A DNA stretch of 64,000 nucleotides from Bacteroidota bacterium. GTDB lineage: Bacteria > Bacteroidota > Bacteroidia > Bacteroidales > JAGNHN01. Within the stretch, counting starts at the first letter, position 1, and each line of letters begins with the position of its first letter. Location: assembly GCA_022710185.1 (NCBI GenBank), contig JAKLHK010000006.1, positions 62,001 through 126,000 of the forward strand, in the 5' to 3' direction. Positions 33,741 through 45,700 of this stretch are shown here, in pieces. The notes under the pieces were generated by a model, which saw only the letters and a list, made by a program, of their open reading frames with translations, was not told the DNA's origin and searched no databases. The translations under genes and the position numbers were made by a program.

Positions 33741-36700
33741 ATGAAAACACCCTTACCCCTCAGGATCACGGGCAGGACGTTAGGCTTCTTCACCGCCTTT
33801 TTCGTGCTTGCCAATCTATCCTTCGGACAGGTCCAGATCAACGAAGGCTTCGAAGGCCTGGTCTTCCCCTCCACCGGATGGGTCGAGAGCGGAAATGGCG
33901 ATTGGAGCAAACAATCGTCGGCTGCGGGTTACCCGGTGCATTCGGGAAGCTTTGCCGCATACTGTAACGGGGCCGGCTCCTATCTTGTCAGTCCGGCCAT
34001 CACGGTTAACCCAGCAGACATTTTCACCTTCTGGTACCGCGTGGAATCCAATTCAGTACCTCAGGAAATGGACATCCTGATCTCAACCAGTCCCCTGACG
34101 TTCAACGACACCCTGCTGTCGCTGGACGGGGTGACCAACATTGCCTACACCAAGGTGACCCTATCCCTGGCTGCTTACAGCGGGCAGACGGTGTACATCG
34201 CCTTCGTGGGCCAGAGCGGGGGCGGAGCGATCTTCGACTACGGTATCCTGCTGGATGATGTCCTGCTTTTCGGGCTCCCGGTATGTTCCGCGCCGCTCAG
34301 TCCTGCCAACGGGGCCACGAACGTCCCACTTACCGCAGGGCTGAGTTGGACGGCTGCTTCGGCCGCCGATGGCTATGTGCTCAACTTCGGCACCAATTAC
34401 CCTCCCAACAACCTCGAGAACGGCACGGACCTGGGGAGTGCCATGGCCTACAGCCCGGCGTCGCTGAATTACGGCACCACCTATTACTGGCAGGTGCTGC
34501 CCTATAACGTCAATGGTTCACCTTCCTGTTCCATCTGGAGCTTCACTACGGGTGCCGATCCGGTGATCCACAGTTTCCCCTGGACCGAAACCTTTAGTGC
34601 CTGGCCGCCTGCAGGCTGGAACATGAGCGGGGGCAGCCTCTCCTGGGCACCCTACGGATCCACTGCCGCCTACTGTAATTTCTGGAACTGGCCGGTAGGA
34701 AACGCGATGATGACCACCCCTCCCCTGGACCTGAGCCAGGATGCCACCCTTCGCTTCAACTGGTCACACGCCTATCTTCCCGGCTTCAGCGACCATTTTG
34801 AAGTCCAGATCTCGGAATCAGGCTCGGGCGTGTGGACCAGTCTCTGGTCACTTTCCGGTGCCGCATTGCACAGCGCCGACGGCGCCACCAATATCGCCCC
34901 GGGCAGTTATGTCCAGCAGAGCGTGCTGATTCCTGTGGCCTATACCGGCAAGACGGTGAACCTGAGGTTCATCGGCACCTCGGGCAACGGGAACGACCTG
35001 TTCCTGGACCAGGTAATGGTGGAATACGACCCCTTCCTCTCGGTTAGCGTTGATCCCCTCGATCTGTGTTATGGTGAGACAGGCAACCTGGAAGCTGTGG
35101 CCCGCGGAGGGCAGAAACCCTACCTGTTCGCCTGGAATCCGGTGAGCGGTTTGGCCAATCCAGCTGCCGCCCTCACGGCAGCCAATCCTGCTACTACCAC
35201 GGCCTACACCGTAACGGTGACCGATGCCGCCAGCGCAACCGCTTCGGCCACGGCCATAGCCACGGTGAACCCGATGCTGAGCGTGACTGCCCAATACAGC
35301 ACCACGGTGTGCACCAACAACCTCACCCAGCTCTATGCCGTAGCCACTGGGGGTACCCCTCCTTACACCTACAGCTGGGACCATGCGGCCACCCTATCCA
35401 ATGCCGCGATCTCCGATCCATTCTCTTTCGCCAATAGTACCACCACCTATACCGTGACGGTGACTGACGCCGCCGGTTGTCAGTCCCTTGGACAGGTGAC
35501 CGTGACCACCGGTTCGGCCCCGATGGCACATATTTATCCACTCAACCCCGAGATTTGTGCCGGGGAGAGCATCCGCCTGACGGCCACAGGCGGGGTGACC
35601 TACAGCTGGACCAGCATTCCGGCAGGCTTCACCTCCTCTGCAGCCAGTCCTGTCGTTACCCCTGCCGCCACCATGCAGTATGTGGTACAGGTGGGCAGTG
35701 CCTGCGGCAACCGTAAAGACACGGTAACCGTTGTGGTACACCCGCTGCCCGTCGTGAGCTTCGGGCCAGTTGTCGCGCTCTGCGTGGATGCCGCGGCTGT
35801 TGCTCTCAGCACCGGAAATCCGGCCGGGGGGGTATACAGCGGCCCCGGGGTCTCCGGAGGCATCTTCGATCCCTCGGTGGCAGGGGCTGGCAACCATGTG
35901 CTTTCGTATACCTATACCGACCTGAACGGATGCAGCAACACAGCCACACGTACGGTCACGGTGAACCCCTTGCCGGTGGTGTCCTTTGCCGGCCTCAGCA
36001 CCGACTATTGCGTCAGCCAGGCGCCTTCGGCCCTGTTTGGCGTGCCGGCCGGCGGCACCTTCAACGGCCCCGGCATCCTCCCCGGCGACCTCTTTGATCC
36101 GGCTGTTGCAGGGGTAGGAAGTCATGTCATTATGTATGCCTACACGGATGTCAACGGATGCACCAACTTCCTCACCAAGGGTGTCGAAGTGCATGCCCTG
36201 CCGGTACTTTCGATCACCGGACTGAATGCCTCCTACTGCCTCACCGACCCGGTAGGCACCATTTATGGCAGTGAGGCGCCCAACGGCAGTTTCAGCGGAC
36301 CCGGCATCATCGACCTGGGGAATGGCACCGCCACCTTCAACCCGGTGATGGCCTGGATAGGCACGCATACCGTGACCTATACCTATACCGATCTCAACGG
36401 CTGTTCCAATGCGGTAAGTCAGACGGTGACCGTTTATCCCTTGCCCAATGTCAGCTTTGCAGGCCTTGCGCTGACCTATTGCGGCAATGCCCCGGCCGTT
36501 ACCCTGGTGGGTAACCAGGCCCCATTTGGTACATTCACCGGTCATGGCATCACCAATCTCGGCAACGGGACTGCTACCTTCGACCCCTCGGTCGCCGTGA
36601 CCTACCCCGCCTTCCTGAACCGGCACGAGATCAAGTATTCCTACACCAGTCCAGGGGGCTGCACCAATGTGGCTTCCATCTTTGTTACCGTGCATTATGT

Positions 36701-39700
36701 GCCTACAGTCAATGCCGGGGCCAACCAGACCATCTGCCTGGGTAATGTAGCCCAGCTCAATGCCATCCCCGGTGGTGGCACCCCGCCTTACGGATATGCC
36801 TGGAACAATGCCGGTTCACTGAGCAATGCCCTGATACGAAACCCCATCGCCTCTCCTCTGGTGACCACGAACTATACCGTGACCATCACCGACTTCAATG
36901 GCTGCCAGAATACGGACGAGGTACTCATTACGGTCAACGATCCCGTGGCTACCGTAGCTGACGATACCACCTGCCTCAACACCCCCATCGCGCTGAATGT
37001 GATTCCCAGCGGGGGTTCTGCACCCTATACTTATATCTGGAGCCCGGCAGCCTCGCTCAATAACCCCTTTATCCAGCAACCCATAGCCAATCCGCTGGTG
37101 CCCGGCGATCATGTATATACGGTAACCATCACGGATGCCATCGGCTGTTTCGGGACCGGTTCGCTGACCCTGACCGTGCTTCCCATACCCGCATTGTTCA
37201 GCGTGACCGGGGGAGGGGATTATTGTGCCGGAGGACCGGGAGTACCGGTGGGGCTGAGCGGCTCGGAAGCAGGTATTACCTATGAGCTATACGCTGATGG
37301 CGCGGCTACCGGCAACATCGTAGCCGGCACGGGCAGTGCCATCAGTTTCGGCAACATTCTCATCGCGGGCACCTATACGGTCCTGGCCACACATTCCAAT
37401 GGATGTACCCTGGAGATGAGCGGATCGGTGCAGGTGATCGTGAACCCCAACCCCACCGCTTCTGTGCTGACGGGTGACACCTGCATCTGCAACACCACCT
37501 CCGCCAACCTCTATGTTGCCATCACCGGCGGACTCCCGCCCTACACGGTTACCATGGCCACAGGCAGCGGCAACCTGGTGGTTAACGCCTATGTCAGCGG
37601 TACGCCCATAGTGGTCAGCCCGGCAGTCACCACCACCTATACACTGACCAGCGTAATTGATGCCAATGGGTGCAGCTCCCAGGGTATCAGTGGCACCGCC
37701 ACCGTATCTATCGACCTCACCGCGCCCACCTTTACAGTTCCGGCAGATATCACCCTATATACCGATGCCAGCTGTTCATACAGCGTGGCACCTTCTGTAA
37801 CCGGGGATGTGACCGATGAAGCCGACAATTGCACGCCCACCCTGGACGCAACCTACAGCGATGTCAGCGTGGCCGGATGTGAGGGCACAGAAGTAATCAC
37901 ACGGACCTGGACCCTCACAGACATCTGTGGGAACAGCACGGTAAAGACCCAGGTAATCACTGTCCTTGACACTATCGCACCCACCTTCACTGTACCGGCA
38001 GCCATCACCCTGTACACGGATGCCAACTGTTCTTACAGCCTGGCCCCGGCCTTGACGGGCGATGTGACCGACGAGGACGACAACTGCACCAGCGTGCTCA
38101 ACGCCACATACAGTGACGCCAGCGTTGCCGGTTGCGAAGGAACAGAAACGGTCACCCGCACCTGGACCCTGGTGGATGCCTGCGGCAACAGCCTGGTGCA
38201 GACCCAGGTCATCACCGTGCTTGATACCACACCGCCGACCTTCACGGTTCCGGCCGACATCACCCTATACACTGATGCCAACTGCTCCTACAGCCTGGCC
38301 CCGGCCGTCACCGGTGATGTAATCGACGAGGACGACAACTGTACCAGTGTGCTCAATGCCACCTACAGTGACGTCAGCGTTCCCGGTTGTGAGGGGACCG
38401 AAACGGTCACCCGTACCTGGACCCTGGTCGACGCCTGCGGCAACAGCCTGGTGCAGACCCAGGTCATCACTGTACTTGACACCACGCCCCCGACCTTCAC
38501 CGTTCCAGCCGACATCACCCTTTACACCGATGCCAACTGTTCTTACAGCCTGGCCGTTTCGGTTACCGGTGACGTTACCGATGAGGATGATAACTGCACC
38601 AGCTTGCTTAATGCAACCTTCACCGACGTGAGCGTTCCCGGCTGCGAGGGTACCGAAACCGTTACCCGCACCTGGACCCTGGTGGATGCCTGCGGCAACA
38701 GCCTGGTACAGACTCAGGTCATTACCGTGCTCGACACCACGCCCCCAACCTTCACCGTTCCAGCCGACATCACGCTCTACACCGATGCCAACTGTTCATA
38801 CAGCCTGGCCGTCTCCGTTACCGGAGACGTAACCGACGAGGATGATAACTGTACCTCGGTGCTCAATGCCACCTTCAGCGATGTCAGTGTCCCGGGCTGC
38901 GAAGGCACCGAAACAGTCACCCGCACCTGGACCCTGGTCGATGCCTGCGGCAACAGCACCGTTCAGACCCAGGTCATCACCGTGCTCGACACCACATCTC
39001 CGACCTTCACCGTGCCGGCCGACATCACCCTGTACACCGATGCCAACTGTTCATACAGCCTGGCCGTGTCGGTGACCGGCGATGTTACCGATGAAGACGA
39101 CAATTGTACCAGTTTGCTGAATGCCACATACAGCGATGTAAGTGTTGCCGGATGCGAGGGCACCGAAACGGTTACCCGCACCTGGACCCTGGTTGACGCC
39201 TGCGGCAACAGCCTGGTGCAGACCCAGGTCATCACCGTGCTTGACACCACTTCGCCCAGCTTTACCGTTCCGGCCGACATCACCATTTATACCGATGCCA
39301 ACTGTGCCTACAACGCACTGCCGGCGGCCACCGGCGATGTGACCGATGAGGACGACAACTGTACCAGCGTGCTTAATGCCACATTTACTGATGTCGTGGT
39401 CCCGGGAAGCTGCGAAGGAACTTATGTAATCACCCGCACCTGGACCCTGGTTGACGCTTGTGCCAACAGCCTCGTACAGACGCAGGTCATCACTGTGCTG
39501 GACACCACCGCGCCCACCTTCACCGTTCCAGCCGACATCACCCTATACACCGATGCCAATTGCTCCTACAGCCTGGCCGTTTCGGTTACCGGAGATGTGA
39601 CTGATGAGGACGATAACTGCACCACGGTTCTCAATGCCACCTACAGCGATGTGAGTGTTCCCGGATGCGAAGGCACCGAGGTGGTCACCCGCACCTGGAT

Positions 39701-42700
39701 CCTGGTCGACGATTGCGGCAACAGCCTCGTCCAGGCCCAGGTCATCACCGTGCTCGACACAACCCCTCCCACCTTTACCGTACCCGCTGACATCACCCTG
39801 TACACCGATGCCAACTGCTCTTATAGCCTGGCTGTTTCGGTGACCGGTGACGTGACCGATGAGGACGATAATTGCACTACGGTACTCAATGCCACCTATG
39901 CTGACGTGAGCGTCCCGGGTTGCGAAGGAACGGAAACCGTCACCCGCACCTGGACACTGGTGGATGCCTGCGGCAACACTACAGTCAAGACTCAGGTCAT
40001 CACCGTGCTTGATACCACGGCTCCGACCTTCACCGTCCCTGCCGACATCACCATATACACCGATGCCAATTGTGCCTACAATTCACTCCCGGCTGTGACT
40101 GGCGATGTCACCGATGAGGATGACAACTGCACCAGCGTGCTCAATGCCACCTACAGTGACATCACGGTCCCAGGACCATGTACCGGCAGCTTCATCATCA
40201 CCCGTACCTGGACCCTGGTGGATGCCTGCGGGAACAGCCTGGTACAGGCGCAGATCATCACTGTAGAGGACAATACGGCGCCGACCTTCACCGTTCCCGC
40301 CGATATCACCATCTATACGGATGCCGGATGTACCTATTCCACGGCAACCAGCATCACGGGAGATGTAACGGATGAAGCGGACAACTGTACAGCACTGCTT
40401 AACGCCACCTTCAGCGATGTCACCGTTCCCGGCGCCTGTCTGGGTTCCTATGTGGTGACACGTACATGGACCCTGGCCGACGACTGCAACAACACCATGG
40501 TCAAGCAACAGATCATCACTGTGCTCGACACCCTGGATCCGATCTTTGTTTCCTGTCCGCCCAGCCTCACCATGAACTGCGTGAATGCTGACACCAGCAC
40601 CGCCAGTCTTGGCTTCCCTGTAGTTACGGACAACTGCAGCCCCCTGCCTGACATCGACATTACCTATGCCGATGTGGTGCTGAGTTACACCTGCCCCGGG
40701 GACTATTCCTTTGCCAGGACCTTTACTGCCGTTGACGATTGCGGGAACAGCAGCAGCTGCACCCAGGTAGTTATTGTGATCGACACCATCGTAGTGTCCT
40801 GCCCTGCCAACATGGTAGTTTGCGCCGATGATCCGGCCTTCGCACTTACCGGAGCCACACCGCTGGGAGGCACCTATTCCGGTCCGGGAGTGACCGCCAA
40901 TACCTTCAACCCTGCTACTGCAGGTCCAGGGGTTCACACCATCACCTATACATACACTGTCAACTATTGCTGCGTGCACACCTGCACCTTCACCATTACC
41001 GTGAATCCCAACCCCGCCCCGTTCAATGTCACCGGAGGCGGCGCCTTCTGTGCCGGGGGAATTGGAGTGGTTGTCTTCCTGGATGGTTCGGAGATCGGCA
41101 TCCTGTATCAGCTTTATAACAATGGTGTGGCCACTGGCCCGCTGGTAGGTGGAACCGGGGCGCAGATCACCTTCGGCTATCAGACCATCGGCGGAAATTA
41201 CACGGTCATCGCAACGAATCCGGTCAGCGGATGCACCAAGCTGATGACCGGCAGTGTCAATGTGGTGGTTAATCCGCTGCCTGTGGCCTTCAACCTTACC
41301 GGAGGCGGTGCATACTGTGCTGGTGGTGCCGGTATGGAAGTGGGCCTCGACGATTCGGAAAGCGGGGTCAACTATGAGCTCTTCCTTTATGGGGCATCCA
41401 CCGGTCAGGTGGTAGCCGGAACAGGGAGCGCCATCACCTTCGGGCCCCAGCTGCTGGCTGGTAATTATACCGCGCATGCAGTGAATGCGAGTACCCTTTG
41501 CGAGTCCTGGATGAACGGCAGCGTGAGCGTGATTATCAACCCCAACCCCATAGTGTTCAATGTCACTGGTGGTGGAAACTATTGTACCGGTGGTCCTGGC
41601 GTGAATGTAGGTCTGGACTACTCCGAACTGGGGATCAGCTATGAGCTGGTGTACAATGGCGCCAATACCGGCAGCATCCTTGCCGGCACCGGGGGACCGC
41701 TGGACTTTGGTCCTCAGAGCACCGCAGGGGTGTATACGGTCTTTGCCACCAACAACCTAACCCTCTGTTCCGGTTTGATGAACGGAAGCGCAAATGTTAC
41801 CATCAACCCGCTGCCGCTGCCTTTCGCAGTAACGGGAGGAGGATCCTATTGCTCGGGTGGCAGTGGTGTGCTGGTTGGCCTGGCCAATTCTCAATCCGGC
41901 ACCGATTATGAGCTCTTCCTTGACGGGCTGACCACCGGGATCATCGTTCCGGGGACCGGATCGGCGATCAGCTTTGGTCCACAGACCGCCACCGGAACCT
42001 ACACTGTGATCGCTACCATCGTGGCCACAGGATGCACCAACAATATGCTCGGCAGCGTCACTGTGACCCTGTTTGTTACCCCTGTGGTGTACAATGTCAC
42101 CGGAGGCGGTTCCTACTGTGCCGGAGGTGCCGGAGTGGTCGTCGGTCTGGATGGCTCTGAGGTTGGAGTTGACTATACCCTGGAGCTGAACGGCGCTGCA
42201 ACCAGCGTGGTAATCAGCGGAACCGGCAGCCCACTGAGTTTCCCGGCCCAGACGGTGGCAGGAACCTATACGGTTCTGGCTACAGGCGTTGCTACTGGCT
42301 GCGTGAGCAGTATGAACGGCAGCGCAGGCATCAGCATCGATCCCCTGCCTGTGTCCTTCAGCGTAAGCGGTGGCGGCAGCTACTGTGCCGGGGGTACCGG
42401 GCTTACGGTTGGATTAGCAGGCAGTGAAGCCGGAGTGACCTATACCTTATGGCTCAACGGCTCACCCACCGGGCAGCTGGTTGGGGGTACCGGTGCTGCG
42501 ATCAGCTTCGGGGCCCTTACGGCTGCAGGCACTTATACCGTTGCAGGCACCAACGCCGCCACTGGCTGCGTGAACACCATGACCGGGAATGCCGTGATCG
42601 TAATTGATCCGTTGCCCTTCGCCTACACGGTGACTGGAGGGGGCACGATCTGCTTCGGCTCACCCGGACCTGTGGTTGGGCTCTCTGGATCAACCGTCGG

Positions 42701-45700
42701 TATTGTATATGAGCTTCAGCTTGATGGAGTGAACACAGGGAACATCCTGGGGGGCACCGGTGCCTCGCTCAACTTCGGCCCGCAAACGACGGCAGGCACC
42801 TATACGGTGACTGCTTCCAACCCCCTGACCACCTGCACGAATGACATGAGCGGCAGCATAAACGTGGTGGTGAACCCTCTGCCCGTGGTCTTTGCAGTGA
42901 ACGGTGGCGGTGCCTATTGTGTTGGCGGAACTGCACCTGAGGTTGGACTTACCGGCTCAGAAACCGGAGTGACCTATGAGCTATACCGCAATGGTGTGGC
43001 TACCGGCCAGCTGCTTGGCGGAACCGGACTGGCCCTCAGCTTCGGGCCTCAGTCCCAGACCGGCACCTATTCGGTGATTGCAACCAACACCCTGACGAAC
43101 TGCACAGCCCCGATGTCGGGGACAGTCAGTGTTACCATGAACACCTTGCCCGCGATCTTCGCCATCACCGGTGGCGGGCCATACTGCCAGAACTCGGGTG
43201 GTATCGCCGTCGGGTTGGCCGGATCTGAGATCGGGGTCAACTACGAACTCTATCTGAACGGTAACCCCACCTTCAATATCGTGGCCGGTACAGGTACGCC
43301 GCTCAGCTTCGGGTCGCAGATCATCACGGGTACCTATACCGTGATGGCCACCCACGCCCTGACTGCATGCCAGCAGCTCATGGCCGGCAGCACGGTAGTG
43401 AGTGTGTTCATCAACCCCATCGCCACCGCTATGTCGAACAGTCCTGTATGTGAAGGCGATATTATCGAGCTCTTCGGTGGGGGCGCCGGTTGCGAACTGG
43501 CGGCCAATGTATGCAACGCCAGTTCCACCTCATGGTTCCAGGAGCATATTACGAACGTCTCCCTCAACGGAGCCTTCAATGCAAGTTCCGGTACCAACTA
43601 CAGCGATTTCACTGCCAGTCTCCTCACCACGCTGTTTATTGGCAACAGCTACACCCTCAACGTGACCAACTTTGTTGATGGCAGCTTCGACCAGTATGTT
43701 TCCGTCTTTATTGACTGGAACCGCGATGGGGACTTCAGCGATGCCGGAGAGGCCATGCCGCTCGGCAACTTTGTGGGCACGCATACCTTCAGCTATGCCC
43801 TGGGCATCCCGGCCACAGCGGAGGTAGGCTACACCCGTATGCGGGTCATCAACCAGTGGGGCTCCGCTCCTTCTGCCTGCGGTACCTTTACCTACGGCGA
43901 AGTAGAGGACTATATGATTGATGTGAAGAGCAGTGCAGGTCCGACTTGCCTGTACGCCTGGAGCGGTCCGGCAGGGTTCAGCTCGAACCAGCAGTTCCCC
44001 GTCATCAGCCCGGCCGCTGCCACGCATGCCGGCAGTTACACGGTGACGGTAACCGATGCCAATGGATGCACCGCCAGTGCAAGCACCGTGGTAGTGGTCA
44101 ATCCGCTGCCGGCCGTGAGCTTCAGCGGACTTCTCCCAGTGTATTGCACGGATGATGCCCCAGCCCTGCTCACCGGTTCTCCCGCAGGAGGCACCTTCAG
44201 CGGAGCCGGGATCAGCGGCACCACCTTCTACCCGGCCATCGCAGGACAGGGCAACTGGGAAATTGTTTACAGCTACACCAACAGCTTCGGTTGCGAGAAC
44301 AGCGACACCCTTACGGTTACGGTTAACCCTTCGCCAGTAGCTACGGTGAGTGCTGACACCACCATCTGCCAGGGTGGAACCGCAGTGGTCTTCGCCGGCG
44401 GCGGTTCGAGCTACCTGTGGAGTACCGGATCGACCAACTCGGCCATCTTTGTCAACCCGCTGATCACCACCACCTATGAGGTCACCGTGACCAATGCCTA
44501 CGGATGTACTGACAATACCAGCGTTACGGTTACGGTTAACCCTCGGCCGCTCATCAATGCCGGAGGTGACCTGGAAATCTGTCTCGGCGAAAGCATCCAG
44601 CTGGACGTGACCGCCACAGGCGCAGGTCCCGTTTACGGATACAGCTGGAGCCCGGCCGTGGGCCTCAGCGACCCGAACATCAAGAGCCCGATCGCCAGTC
44701 CCACCGCAACCACGACCTATGTAGTCCTGGTGACCAGCGGATTGGGATGTACCGCCTCGGACGATGTGGTGGTCACCGTCAACCCGCTGCCGAATGCTGA
44801 TGCCGGCCAGGACATGACCCTTTGCTTCGGCACCAACACTACCCTCACCGCTACCCCGGCAGGTATGTCGTACCTCTGGAGCACCGGACAGACCTCTCAG
44901 AGCATTGTGGTGGTCTCCGGCGACACCGCCACCTACTTTGTCACGGTCACCAACAGCTTTGGCTGCTCGGCCGTCGACAGCGTGACACTCGCCTCTTTCC
45001 CGCTGCCTGCCGCCATCATGAGCCCAACCCAGACCATCTGCGAGTTCGAGTTGGCCTATATCTCGGCCACCGGAGCCGGGGTGGGCGGAACCTACAGCTG
45101 GAGCTCCGTACCCGCCGGATTCACGGCCACCGGGCCCAACCACATCGTGGCCCCGGCAGACTCCATCATTTACTATGTAACCGTGACCGACCTGAATGGG
45201 TGTACCGACCTAGGCAGCACCATCGTGAACGTGAACCCGAAACCGGTGGTTTACGCAGGACCTGACGTGAGCGTCTGCGAGAACCATACGGTAACGCTGG
45301 ATGCCGGAACAGGATTCGACAACTACCTGTGGTCGAACGGCGTTCCACAGCAGGTAATCACGATAGACTCCACCGGTGTAGGGATCGGCACCATTATCTA
45401 TTCGGTGACCGTGACCCTGGACGGCTGCGCCGCAATGGATGAAGTGGTGGTTGAGTTTATGCCTTGTCCCGGACTGAATGAACTGGCCGGAGATCCCATT
45501 GACATCAACATTTTCCCGAACCCTAACGAAGGTCGTTTCACAGTAAGCATCAAGGGCTTCGAGCAGGATGTTGACCTACTGATCCTGAACAATATCGGCC
45601 AGGTGGTAGTGAACGAACGCCTCAACAACAGCAGTCCCTCCGCTTTCAGCCGCGACTACGATCTCTCCCACTTCACACCGGGGATGTACTTCCTGAGATT

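Noticed and set aside
40083..41477. 464-codon minus-strand frame, and a similar one at 43530-45143
   Set aside because: Antisense to the repetitive adhesin gene; the open frames follow from its biased, repeated codons.
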